64,000 bases of DNA from Pyrus communis (Eukaryota; Streptophyta; Magnoliopsida; Rosales; Rosaceae). Each line of letters starts with the position of its first letter. The first letter of the stretch is position 1. The stretch covers positions 16,162,317 to 16,226,316 of the forward strand of contig NC_084806.1 of the NCBI RefSeq assembly GCF_963583255.1, given 5' to 3'. Under the pieces are notes generated by a model that searched no databases, had not been told where the DNA came from, and saw nothing but the letters and a program-made list of their open reading frames with translations. Shown piece after piece: positions 22,346 to 32,742 of this stretch. Position numbers and translations under genes: made by a program.

Positions 22346-22626
22346 ATCGGTAATGTCCACTCCCACCATTCTCATTCTCATTCTCATCACTCAAACTTAC
22401 ATGGTTGCTCAAACACAAATTACAGAGAGAGCATAGAGATGAGAAAGAACAAGGCACACGTCAAAGTACATTTTTATCCCTGCATTTAACTAACATTTAA
22501 CGGAAAATTCACTTTTGGATTAAATTTGCTAACAGATTACACCACAAGGGTTTAAATCATAATTTTTTTACCATGAGGGTTATCTTCCAATTACCTTATC
22601 ACCATAGGAACCATTTATCCGATTAG
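22339..22626 (-). repeat. Right arm of long inverted repeat
   Basis: This is the reverse complement of 21473-21725. It includes the same GAGAAT-type short repeat and the same outer sequence (ATAAATGG...). Confidence 0.7.
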
Positions 22627-23014
22627 GCCAAAAAAATAAACCAATTCATCATCTAGATAATTGGCATACAAAAAAATTAATTTTACACCAAACACAACAA
22701 ACTCCTTTCTCTCCTTTGCTATTCTTGAAAAACTTAGATTCATGTAAAAATTGGGTTATGCCAAGATACTTCTTACAAGCAAAAAATGCACATAAAAGTG
22801 CATTTGAAAAAAGAACCAAACAAAAAATGCACACAAAAGCACACTGACAAAATTTGGACTATTAAGTATCCTCAAAAAATTCAAAGAGCAATAATTCAGC
22901 AAAAGAAAAAAAAACATATAAACAAAAGAAAGACAAAAAAGGGGATAGACACAAAAAAATTGAATACGATGTCAGTGCTAACAACGACTATATATATAAA
23001 ATAAGGGAATTCGA
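22627..23014. other. Intergenic, A-rich, no gene seen
   Basis: A-rich low-complexity sequence with repeated AAAATGCACA-like motifs (about 22784-22845). No gene was recognised. Confidence 0.45.
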
Positions 23015-23870
23015 GTGATTTGATCAGTGTACCATATAACATGAAGAGCAACTGCATTTGAACCTCTGTAACTTTTATGCAGCCGTCACCAACTGAGTTG
23101 ACTTGAAATGAGCTCTTTTGCTGCTGGGATGCCCACAAAAAGAAAAAAAAACAATGAGAAAATTTTGTCTTTAATGGGCTCTTGTCCAACTGGGTACCCT
23201 ATCATTCACAAATTACATACCACCTTGAAAGACAGAAGCATCACCACTGCCTATTTCACCTAACCTGCATGAAATGTGATCTTTTAATTTTTTTTTTTTT
23301 TTTTTGAAAAAACATTTTAAGCAAAAAAGAAACCATGTGTAAAACCAGTTAGTATCATACCTAATTATCTCATCTTCACTAAACGTTTGACATCATGGTC
23401 ATTTTCAGCCAAAAGAGAGGGAGCAATCAAGTGGTTCCTCTTCGATATCTGACATATAGTGCCATTCAAATGGTTCCTGCATACCGATGAGATTCTCTTA
23501 GTGCCTAAAAATATAACAAGCCCTGAGAACTGGCAAGAGAAGAGATATGAATTGAAAAGAATAAAAATTAAATATGAAAAAGCAGAAACAATTGCTCAAG
23601 TCGAGGACAGTTAAACTTACTAAGACATTAATACTTAGTTTGGAATTAGATCGAAAAGTTTTTATTACGCATTTAGCCTCAAAGAGGTATGCATCACTGT
23701 CAAACGTAATGCAAACATCTACATGATTGTCGCCATTTAAATGGGCACAGAGTGCTTCAATCTCTCCTTTTGCTTTTAAAAGAGGCATCCCAAGAAATTT
23801 AACCTTTAGTAAATAACTGATAAGCATTCCAAATGCCCCACCAAGTATCCAAAATTTATCTATTTTGGAC
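23015..23870 (-). pseudogene. GEN/SEND1-like flap endonuclease pseudogene
   Basis: Four exon-like pieces occur in the right order on the minus strand. The first (about 23797-23640) holds GMPLLKAKGE, then a CITFDSDAYLF core, the XPG I-domain region of GEN-like structure-specific nucleases (the family has A-DSDAFLFGA; Gly here is Glu). The second (about 23480-23410) has EPFEWHYMSDIE. The third (about 23275-23225) has LGEIGSGDASVFQGG. The fourth (about 23130-23020) has SKRAHFKS, then a stop, then FKCSCSSC, matching the family's Cys-rich segment. The helix-hairpin-helix exons and the N-terminal nuclease domain are missing, and there is a stop in the last piece. It is a truncated copy retaining introns, so it arose by DNA duplication and not by retroposition. 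Confidence 0.65.
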
Positions 23871-25380
23871 AAAGAAATATTAAATATTCTAACAGGATTA
23901 AATTGATCACCAAGTTTTCAGGGAAAAAAACTGATCACAGGATTTCAATAAGTTGAACAGATGTTGAAATAAAACAACTTAAGCACGGGATTCATTAGCT
24001 TTTGTAATTCAATGTACCAAAATTCAAAACTGACGGGTTCATATTGAGATCACCAATCAAATCACGAAAATTGAAGAAATTCACAGCAAAACGGCAAAAT
24101 AAAAACGGAAGCTCACTTGGCATCAGCTTTTCCAGGAACACCAGCTGTGATTTCCCCATGTTCAGCTAAATCTGTACACAAAACCGCAAAGCACAGAGAA
24201 CCAAAAAATAAAAATCTACTTCCAAAATATGATGATTCAGTGCAGCAACAGAGTTCCAGAAACGGAATTCAGAGTCCTGTGATTGGTGGCATATTATCTT
24301 TGAATCTTGATTTCTTGATCTGCAAATGGATCACAACCTAAAAAAAAATTTACATTTTGTTCACGAAAAGATATAATAGGAAAAACAGAAATTATGTACT
24401 TTGATCAGAAAGGGCTTCCAAGCTTGCATGCAAAAACCTGAAAATTCCAACTCCAGCTTTTCCTGAAAGCAAAGAGCCAAAAACCAATTCAAATCAGGCA
24501 GCCAGCGATGAAGGACGCGTGCCCACCGAGGGTAAAACCGAGAATTAACTGTACAAAGAAGTCAACAGTAGGACAAAGCAAGAGAAGTCGAGGACATTTC
24601 CGACATTTTACTGTTCACGAACGGTGAAAACAGATGCCAGAAGAACCAAGTTTTAGTATATAGATGATGTCGAAAAAAAGGACTACTAGTTATAGGTTGA
24701 AAACCAATATGCGTTGAAAATCACATCAAACTCAAGTTAGGTTCTAGGTTAGTGTTAGGGTTCTTGGGAATTGAAAGTTGGAAGTATTCAAGCCTATCTC
24801 TCCTTTGGCAGGTTTATTTCGTGCATTTGCATTTCAAACTTGCATTTTCATATATCTTGATTAGTGATTTCTGCCAAGTTAAAGTCTATGTACGTGCGTT
24901 CTTAACTATTGCATTTACAACTTTAGTTGAAAATTCTTGTCTACTTTCTTTAATCTGCAACTTTTGAATTTAAATCTGCACATCATTTCAGCTACATTTT
25001 GCACCTGCGCCACAAGTGAAGAGCTCAAAAAAATCAAAATTTTGATACAGTTTACGGTTATTAAAAATTTGAAAAGAAGAAAAAAAATAGTTAGTAACTC
25101 CTTCTATATGGAGTTGTGATGATCAGAAATACGAGTATCTTAAAAGTACCCCATACCACAATGGCTTTATTTTGAAATATTCATCATCACAGCCGTCGAT
25201 GCATGGAGATCATGATCTCCACCGTTGATTGGTGGGCCCACAAGGGTGTTTGACATGGCTATGCGGTGTAGCTGAGATGTGTGCTAGAAATATCTATGGT
25301 GTTGTGGATAATGCACCGTTTGTTTAATGTTTTGAAGCTGGGAAGAGAGAGGGTTTCATGGGAAGTAGAGTGGCTAAATC
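23871..25380. other. Intergenic, no gene supported
   Basis: No supported gene. A minus-strand exon-like piece near 24170-24115 has an acceptor-like TGTACAG followed by about 19 codons and a stop, but I could not link it to a family. The right third is the distal promoter of the AWPM-19 gene. Confidence 0.45.
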
Positions 25381-25382
25381 AA

Positions 25383-25500
25383 GACACGTGTCCCACCACC
25401 TGTTAAGCTGTTAACCAATGATCCACATGCATATCTGACTGCTTTACACGTATCGCATGCATGTCCAAACACCATTGACATCGGTTGCCGCTTCTATATA
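25383..25500 (+). promoter_or_regulatory. ABA/seed-type promoter of the AWPM-19 gene
   Basis: GACACGTGTC (25383-25392) is a palindromic G-box/ABRE with an ACGTG core. CATGCATG (25456-25463) is an RY element bound by B3 factors of the ABI3/FUS3 type. TATATA (25495-25500) is 120 bp upstream of the ATG, placing the start near 25528. This mix fits a gene induced by ABA and in maturing seed, as known for AWPM-19 family members. The sites are seen; the regulation is inferred. Confidence 0.7.
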
Positions 25501-25619
25501 GGGCTAGGCCAACCTCCTTGTTCTTACCAGGAACTACAACTACTACTTCATTATCAAAGGGTGAGAGCTAGCTGCTTGCTGTTTTTTCTTTGTGGTTGTG
25601 AAATTTGAGGGAGAGATCG

Positions 25620-26528
25620 ATGGCTCAGACTGTGGGAAGGAACGTGGCAGCTCCATTGCTGTTTCTGAACTTGATCATGTATTTGATCGTTGTCGGTTTT
25701 GCTAGTTGGTGTCTCAACAGGTTCATCAATGGCCAGACCAATCACCCTAGTATGTTTTTTCATCAACTACCTCTCTTTTGATTTGTGGGTTTTCTTGTTT
25801 ACTGGTGATTTTAACGCCTAGTTAATTGCGAACCCAACTTTGGCCAGTTGGCTAGGACAGTCTGAGTCTTCGACTATCCCGTTCTCTATAGACTAGAGTG
25901 GATTAGTTCTTTATTGATAAGTTTTGAATATCGTCTTTGTAAAAAGTTGAGAACTAGTAGTAATTTAATTTTTTATATTCGTTTTTTGAAATTAAACTCG
26001 GTGTAAAAATTTTGCTCAGGTTTTGGAGGAAATGGTGCAACAATGTTCTTTTTGCTATTCTCCATATTGGCTGGAGTGATGGGCATAGCATCAAAGCTGG
26101 CCGGAGCAAACCACATCAGAGCTTGGAGGAGTGATAGCCTAGCTGCAGCAGGATCATCAGCCATCGTGGCATGGGCTCTCACGGCACTGGCCTTTGGGTA
26201 AATCTCAGAATCTGACTTGATCACATAGCACTTAAGCACACTTAATATCGTTTATATTGAGATCAATCGGATGATAATCGTGGTGTTTATCAACAGGCTG
26301 GCATGCAAGCAGATAAGCATTGGAGGGTTTAGAGGATGGAGGCTGAGGCTCTTGGAGGCTTTCGTAATAGTCTTGACATTCACTCAGCTATTGTACCTCT
26401 TGCTGCTTCATGCGGGTGTCTTCAGCAGCAAGTATGGCCCGGGCTACCGTGACGCCAACTACCCGGCTGCCGGCGATCCGATACACAAGGGCACAACTGG
26501 AGGAGTCCCTGCGTCTAGGGTTGTTTAA
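25620..26528 (+). CDS. PM19L: AWPM-19-like plasma-membrane protein, three exons
   Basis: The exons are 25620-25749, 26020-26197 and 26297-26528, with GT/AG introns (25750-26019, 26198-26296). Joined they give a 179-residue protein. It starts MAQTVGRNVA and has four hydrophobic spans (about residues 12-32, 50-68, 83-103 and 118-140), with a conserved GGNGAT(M) segment at the exon 1/2 junction and a hydrophilic Gly/Pro-rich tail ending in ASRVV. Length, four-span layout and these motifs are those of the AWPM-19 family (wheat PM19, rice OsPM1), small plasma-membrane proteins induced by ABA, cold or drought; the rice member is reported to move ABA into cells. The ATG is the first after the TATA box. 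Splice phases fit without change, so the gene looks intact. Confidence 0.92.
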
Positions 26529-28063
26529 GGACATAGGGATATCGTAGCAGCGCGACTCCCACATAATTTAATGTGGATTTCGTTTCCCCTTCCCTTTTGG
26601 GAAAGGGGGTTTGTGTTTCATAATTTAATGGGGAATTTTAAGTTTTTACTTTGTGGTTTTGTGGGTTGGATAGGTTAGGGGATGTGGTCAGTGACCCAAG
26701 TGGTGTGTTGTGCGCATGTTTGTACGACGTCGTGTACATCATGTGTATAATGTATGCATGGTTTTTAATTAATCAACGCATGGTTAACATCCTTTCAAAT
26801 TAATTTAAGTTTGTGTTCGTAAACCTCTCTGAGTAGAGAAATTATGTATCGTCCGATCTGGATCATCATTTGATTGGGATCAAAAGAAGGGGAAAAAAGA
26901 TAAAGAGAAACAAAAAGAACGAGAAGAAAGAGCAAAAACAAAAAAGGTTGCTGTCGTTGCGCCCGAAAAGTCACCCAAACATCCATTGCGTTAAAAGAGG
27001 AAAAGGGATTTGGAAATCCTCATCCCAATCCTTCTCCGATGAACAATACTCGGAGAATAATACTTGGCTGTTGAAAATTTAGCTCAATCAAATTTAAACA
27101 CGTGTAAAATTTGTGTTTACAATTTTAATTATTTGGACATGTGTCCAAATCTAATTGGATTAAAACAAGAGTTTCATGTTTCAACTGATACATGGACTCG
27201 CAAAATTCTATTTTCGATTGATCGAGTTTTCTCCTTGACAAGGGCTTAAACGTAAGGAAGTAGACTTCCGCATTGTTAAATAGACACTCTACCAGACATT
27301 TCACAATTTTATTACAGTTTAGTTCACGTCAAACTAATTCAACTTAGTTATTAAAGCCAGTTCGGTACGAGATAGTCCCTAAACCTATATAGTTTCATTA
27401 TCAACTCCAAAGCTAGAGCATCATTTTGAGTTGTGTATTTTCCTTGAGAAAAAGGGAAAAGAATTTGGGACTTTATCCTTGAATATTCAGATAAATGGAC
27501 TTATGTAATAGATTATAGACGTCAATTGAAGTCCCCCATACATGCGGTAAAGTTTCTCTCTCTATACCCTAGTTTTTCTTCCCTCAAGGTATTATGAAGT
27601 CATTCATAACCTAGAAGCTTATGAGCGTTATGATTAACGAAATTTATACTAAGCCCAGAAACAGGACAATTATGAATTATAGCCCAATTTTCTCTCATTT
27701 TTCACAAGTCCTTCCCCAAAACTATGATCAGAGTTCGATATTAATTTATTCCCCTTCTCCTTCGTATAAATATATTGTTGTATAAGGAAAAATAAAAAAC
27801 GTGTTTGCATAGAACATCAGATGGCAAGAGTAATTAGCTAAGAGTAATTTTCCTTGAATCACATTCATCTATAAAAAATCAGCTCTTAAGCAGTAACCAG
27901 TTCAAAGTACAAATGACAAATAGAAGGAAATCAAAACTTAGAGGAGAAGAAAAGGGCTGGCTCTGTTAAGAACAGAACGCCTCAAATCAACTTCCCCTCA
28001 ACTTTTACATGATGCTTAAACTAATTCTTTCCGAAATAGGCACACAACGACACCATACTATGC
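26529..28063. other. Intergenic between convergent AWPM-19 and SURF6 genes
   Basis: This holds the 3' regions of two convergent genes. No polyadenylation signal could be fixed with confidence. No other gene or repeat family was recognised. Confidence 0.5.
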
Positions 28064-29140
28064 TTAACCTTCGGTGATGAAACCTTCCTTGCGACCTTCA
28101 AACCCTGGCCGCATGAGCTTTTTCTCTCTTTTTGCGATTTTCCGGTTTATCTTCTCTTGCTTTTTCTGTGATATATTATCTGATCTCTTTTTCTGTTTAT
28201 CTGCTTTCATCTTCTCTGTGGTTTCAACCCTTCCCTTCCACTTCTCGGCATTCTTCTGATGCCGCTTCTTCTCCTTCTGAATGCTTTGTTTCAACAACTT
28301 TGGATCATCGTGAACCTTGATCCCAGCAGCTCTACTTGTTGCAGCTTTCCAAGAATGCTTCTTCGAGATTATCTCACCTTTTTCTGGATCTTTCTTGGCT
28401 TCTTGCAACTGTTTTGCCCTCTCAAGCTCCCGCAACTTTGACAACTTTTTCTTCTTATTTGTCTTACCAAGCTCATCTTCGTCCCCAAGTTTGACATAAC
28501 CGAATGTCAGCTCCTTTGCAGCCTCTGCAACATCTTTCTCCACTTTAGCCACTGAATCATCACTAGCAGATTTCTTACCATCAGATACGGCCTCTCTCTT
28601 CCGTTTCTTCTGGTCAGTTCCTTTCTTCTCATATCTTTCCTTTCGCTCAATCCTCTTCCTTGCTCTCTCTGAACCTTCAGAATGCCGACCAGCCCGAAAC
28701 TCATCAAGTTTGCGACGAAGGCGTTGCTGGAGTTCTTCATATGTCACTGAACGTTCATCATCTTCCACTGAACATTCATCATCTTCCAGACCAGGCACCA
28801 CGGGCTTAATCTCTATTTCATCACTATCACTCTCATCGTTTGACTTCTTTTCCAAACTTTGCTTTAGCAAATCAAGGGTAGTCTTAGAAGACTTCTCTGG
28901 ATCCAACCGTTCTCTTCGAGCTTTCTTAATGTTTTCCTTTGATTCCTTCTTTGCTGAAGCTTTTGCAGTCTTGCTGAGACCTTGAAACCATGGCTTATCA
29001 TCATCGTCAACGGGTAGATAGAATCTAGCAGGGATGAGCTCAACTAACTTGTCGAAGAATTGAGAATGCTGATGGATAATAGACTTCAAATCGAGAATTG
29101 GATTGGAATCACTGGTATGACTTCCTCTTTTTTTCTTCAT
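28064..29140 (-). CDS. SURF6: SURF6/RRP14 ribosome-biogenesis protein
   Basis: An intronless coding frame of 358 residues, very rich in Lys, Glu and Arg. Residues about 13-75 form an RRP14-type N-terminal region (LIHxHSxFFDKLVELIPARF-like). The middle is acidic with Ser/Asp/Glu runs. The C-terminal half holds the SURF6 domain, with HSWKAATSRAAGIKVHDDP from about residue 262 and a basic helical tail. SURF6/Rrp14 is a nucleolar nucleic-acid-binding protein needed for pre-rRNA processing and for 40S and 60S subunit assembly. The start is the ATG at 29138-29140, directly after a TTTGCAG acceptor. The open frame runs 15 nt further to an in-frame TTG, which is not a plausible start. The promoter carries ribosome-biogenesis elements. 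Confidence 0.92.
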   Translation of the reverse strand: MKKKRGSHTSDSNPILDLKSIIHQHSQFFDKLVELIPARFYLPVDDDDKPWFQGLSKTAKASAKKESKENIKKARRERLDPEKSSKTTLDLLKQSLEKKSNDESDSDEIEIKPVVPGLEDDECSVEDDERSVTYEELQQRLRRKLDEFRAGRHSEGSERARKRIERKERYEKKGTDQKKRKREAVSDGKKSASDDSVAKVEKDVAEAAKELTFGYVKLGDEDELGKTNKKKKLSKLRELERAKQLQEAKKDPEKGEIISKKHSWKAATSRAAGIKVHDDPKLLKQSIQKEKKRHQKNAEKWKGRVETTEKMKADKQKKRSDNISQKKQEKINRKIAKREKKLMRPGFEGRKEGFITEG

Positions 29141-29768
29141 CTGCAAAGTGATCAAAATTGAGGTAAATAGTTAGCAGCAGAAAATGGTTGTGAATGGATG
29201 TAACGCATACGCACTAACTATACAACCCAATCCTAATTAAGGACATTTCATTTGCAAATTGATCAACAGAGCATAATAAAAAACAGATTATAAAACATGA
29301 TGAGCACCCAGCAACAGTAAGATTTCAAACAAATCAAACAGAAAAAGCAAATATGCAATCTGATGAAAACCCTGCTAGGGTCAACTTTTAAAACAAATCA
29401 AACATTAAATTAAAAGAGAAAAATGGATAATAAATCAGATGACAACCCAATTAGAATAATCAGCAGAAGACATAGATAACAAATTATGCAATCTAATGAA
29501 ATCCCAGTTACAGTAATCAGCAGAAGAAATAAATTAATATGCAATCTGATGAAGCATACAAACAAAATTACTGAAAAATCAAAATAATTGCTTTCTATGA
29601 CAAGTAAATAGCAAAGCCGTGAACCATCAACGAAACCAAATTAGACCCATAAATTTAAAACAAAAAACGAGATTAATAAAGTTTGTTTAGGCTAAATCAA
29701 AAATCAAGAGAAGTAAGTTGCACAATTATCTGCGAGTAAAAGAGAGAAGAAGATGAAGAGAGAGAGAC
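29141..29768 (-). other. Probable 5' UTR intron of the SURF6 gene
   Basis: A TTTGCAG acceptor abuts the ATG, and the stretch upstream is T-rich on the minus strand with no coding potential. A GT at 29768-29767, following a GC-rich leader, is a possible donor. Introns just before the ATG are common in plant housekeeping genes. The donor choice is inferred and needs transcript data. Within it, a repeated phrase GCAATCTGATGAAA-like occurs three times (about 29354, 29487 and 29540). Confidence 0.55.
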
Positions 29769-29905
29769 CGTGGTGAATCCCGCGGCGTCGGATACAGAAA
29801 TCAGAAGCTGAAGCTTGTTTTTCTGCTTTTGGTCGTAATGGTTAATTCATGGAAACAAACAAAGCCCTTAAAGGGCACGGATTGCAGCAGTTCCAAGAAT
29901 ACAAG

Positions 29906-29943
29906 AACCCTAGAGGAATGGGCTTTTGGAAATGGACTGGGCT
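29906..29943 (-). promoter_or_regulatory. Telo-box and site II elements of SURF6 promoter
   Basis: AACCCTAG (29906-29913) is a telo-box. TGGGCT (29919-29924 and 29938-29943) are site II elements bound by TCP factors. This pair typifies plant genes for ribosomal proteins and ribosome assembly, agreeing with the SURF6 call. They lie about 75-110 bp upstream of the inferred leader exon. Confidence 0.65.
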
Positions 29944-29949
29944 GTTTTT

Positions 29950-31105
29950 AGCGTTTTATTAAAAGCTGGGTTTTTGCTGATAGTTGGACGGCTTGATAAG
30001 CAGAGGCTTTTTCAGTAGGACGCAAGAAAAGCCATGCACTCTCGTGCGAGTTCGATCTTCACCGATTTTTTCTATCCTAATAATAACTATCTAACATTAT
30101 AACATTATACCTCTACAAGAAACCACATTACCATGTCTTATAGGAGGTTAATAGAGCACCCGTGTGGTCAACCCTTGGCGGGTATGATAATGGTGTCAAT
30201 GTGAGAGAATAAAAAGATTTAAGTGGTTCATTCCGAATATGTTAGCTACGTCCATAGACAATGTATGATGTATATCTTTGTTAATCTTTACAAAATCTCT
30301 TAATACAAAGTGGTAAAGCTCTCTCTCTTTTTAGGATCAAACCTCGTCTTGGGTTATTCCTCCTTTTTATATAGACCTTGCATGAGCCCAAAAAGTCTTT
30401 GGGCCTTTGATTCTCGGACAGCCCTTACTGTGGAGTGGAGTTGACGTCCAAGCAGGTATACTCGTAGGGTTTCCACGTAGAAAAGTCGTTTAGGAGTGGC
30501 GCTTGTCTGAAGGCGATCCGAAAGAAATCTGGTCGGGCGCTTGTCTGAAGGCAGTCAGAAAGTAATCTGGTCGTGCGCTCCCTGTAGTTGTTTTGTAGGT
30601 CCCATCGTGGGCTACCTTCCATGTTGATAATCAACACGTGGCAGAGAGTTGACGTTTTAAGTAGACTTGCTTTTAACATTTTGTGTTAAAAAATTGTTGG
30701 GCCTGACATTTGGTAATGTTTTGACGATTCATATGGTGCGGCGCTCGGTACTGGAAGTTGTTGGGCTGGCTTTGTGGGCATGACAGCTCGCCCTTCTGTT
30801 CTTTTGGGTGAAGCCTCATATGTGTTAAGCTAAAACAATATTGGTGAGGTGTTACCCAATTTATTCGAACATTGAGGCCGTATGCACGAGAATTACTTAC
30901 ATTATATGGGTACACCTTTACGTGGTATTTTGTGTTAGTGAAACAAAAATATGGAAACAAAAACTTACAAAAGATTTTATTTTATTGGCAGGACACTATC
31001 GTGGTTGTATATCAAGTCATTCTCAACATACACACCTTCAATTTTATTTATTTGAGAGCTCAATTTATTCTTAACTTGTAGACACTTGTCTCATAATAGA
31101 GATGA
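29950..31105. other. Intergenic, probable old retroelement LTR sequence
   Basis: The 30160-30700 stretch has LTR-like composition, with CT-rich runs and TTTTTATATAG (about 30364), and a 45-bp imperfect direct repeat around GCGCTTGTCTGAAGGC (30499 and 30538). No partner LTR, TSD or coding domain was found. Confidence 0.4.
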
Positions 31106-31337
31106 ATTATTAGGCCAAAGTCCTACCACATCATCAGTTAATGGTCAAGTTAGTGAAAGTATGAAAATGATAGAATCAATGTGTGACTTTGAAAGTGAGA
31201 CGAAAAACACTACGAGTACAAATTATTGGGCCAAAGTCCTACCACATCATAAGTTAATGGTTATGTTAGTGAAAGTATGAAGGTGATAGAATCAATGTGT
31301 GATTACGAAAGTGAGATGAAAAATACTATGATTACAA
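31106..31337. repeat. Tandem duplication, 116-bp unit x2
   Basis: 31106-31221 and 31222-31337 are adjacent direct copies, each starting ATTATT(A/G)GGCC, with roughly 90% identity by eye. The function is unknown and there is no coding. Confidence 0.85.
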
Positions 31338-31654
31338 AAAAACTGAAATTTAGGAAACTTGAGAATAGGATAATGTAAATTACCATATATTCATAGTTCA
31401 AAAACATAAAAACATGTTGTCTTAATTCTATCTAATTATCTTTACACTATGTTTGGATGAAGAAAATAAACTAGCAATTTGGACAAAAGTCAAAATTTAT
31501 AAATTGACATGCAGTATTTTTCTTGTTTGGTTTCAAAAACATAGAAATTTAGATTTTTCATGTGAAAAAAAAAAACTTGGAATTTGGGACATCCAATTCT
31601 AAAGTTTCAATTTCATATAAATATTTTTCATTTTTACATTTTCGTAAGTGTGCG
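31338..31654. other. Intergenic, no gene seen
   Basis: AT-rich sequence with a short A run (31563-31574). Nothing recognised. Confidence 0.5.
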
Positions 31655-32190
31655 TTGTTGGAACCAAATTCGCGCACTGTCGTGAATTGTGATTGTGCAC
31701 AAACTCGAGCAACTTGCAAAACAATAAACAACCATGCAAGCCAATGGCCGGCCCGCCGGGGGGTTGTGTGCTGGCAAAAGACTCTCCGATAGTGAAGTTA
31801 GTGAATGATTTTAGACTCAAGCAGTGAGCTAGAGAATTGAAGTATTTATACCATGGGAGAGAAACTTTTTTAGGATAGAATCCTCATTCTAAGCTAAGAG
31901 AATCCTAGAGGATATCTAAAAGTAGATATTGCACATTTTTAGGAGTTATGATTACTTGTGGCGTATTGCTTGAGTCCTATATTTGCTTACTAACTTAATC
32001 GTCGGAGAGCATTTGGCTGGTACACCTCTCTCCACCCCCCTCCCCACCCCCCCCACCCCCCCCCCCCGCCTCACCCTCCCCCCCCTGGGGCCTAGTCTTA
32101 ACCTTGCTTCTAGTTGTTTGTTGTTTTATAGGTAACTTCGATTTGTGCATGTCTTCCACCTACGGCAATGCGCGAATTTGGTTCCAACAA
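31655..32190. repeat. 536-bp unit bounded by inverted repeats
   Basis: TTGTTGGAACCAAATTCGCG at 31655 is matched in reverse complement at the right end (to 32190). Similarity fades over about 45 bp. Inside are an LTR-like stretch (31842-31963) and a C-rich tract (32031-32087). No TSD was convincing. It may be a DNA element or a rearranged LTR. Confidence 0.55.
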
Positions 32191-32742
32191 TTTGTGCTTT
32201 CGTTAAGAGTGAACTCATATTCCTCTCGACCAAATCACTCTACCCCTCTGGAAGCTCCTTTTAATTGATCACACTGTACCTGCCATCTCCCTACACGACG
32301 CCGACCTCAAGAACGATGAAATTTTCGCCATAGATCAAATATGGGAAAACCTAAATGCAAATGTGTCTTTAGAAGATCTTTGAGAGTGCTCGCAAACCAA
32401 TGAACTGACAAGACTTGCGCAACCATAAGATGTGAGTAAAAGATCTTGATGATGTTGTTTCCTGTTTTAAGGAGCCAATAGTCCAGGCAACACTTAATGA
32501 GATCCTAACAAGAATCGTTAATATAAGCCCAGACACACAGCCCCAAAAGCTTGCTCCTGAAATACAACGCAGAAAGTCCAGAAGTGATGAGATTGCGTTA
32601 CCATAGATGAACCCTAGATGGGTGTATTTATACCGTGGGAGAAAGACTTTTTAGGATAGAATCCTCGTTCTAAGCCGGGAAAATCATAAAGGATATCTAG
32701 AAGTGGATATTGCACACTCTTAGGAATTGCGATCACTAGTGG
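31842..32742. repeat. Direct repeat pair, about 120 bp, 781 bp apart
   Basis: 31842-31963 and 32623-32742 share GTATTTATACC(A/G)TGGGAGA and the following 100 bases with scattered mismatches. The TATA-like start and spacing suggest remnants of two LTRs of a very short (TRIM-like) element, but terminal boundaries and TSD were not found. Confidence 0.5.
32031..32087. repeat. C-rich tract
   Basis: Runs of 4 to 12 Cs are separated by single other bases over about 55 bp. The minus strand therefore has several G runs and could form a G-quadruplex. It may also mark a slippage-prone or misassembled spot. Confidence 0.8.

Larger units (their letters stand above)
21473..22626. mobile_element. Inverted-repeat element carrying two host-gene fragments
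   Basis: The left arm (about 21473-21725) and right arm (about 22339-22626) are reverse complements over roughly 250 bp with scattered mismatches; the right arm has an extra 35-bp segment near its outer end. Between them lie a CCHC-knuckle fragment (+) directly fused to the left arm and a PP2C fragment (-) directly fused to the right arm. Long terminal inverted repeats enclosing unrelated gene pieces resemble a Pack-type (Pack-MULE-like) DNA transposon. No clear TSD is visible because the left flank is A-rich. The family is not settled. Confidence 0.6.

Noticed and set aside
24115..24170. Terminal exon of a host gene on the minus strand
   Set aside because: Acceptor and stop are present, but 19 codons match no family I know and no upstream exon was found.
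29141..29155. TTG-initiated extension of SURF6
   Set aside because: It overlaps a splice acceptor, and the ATG at 29138-29140 is the natural start.
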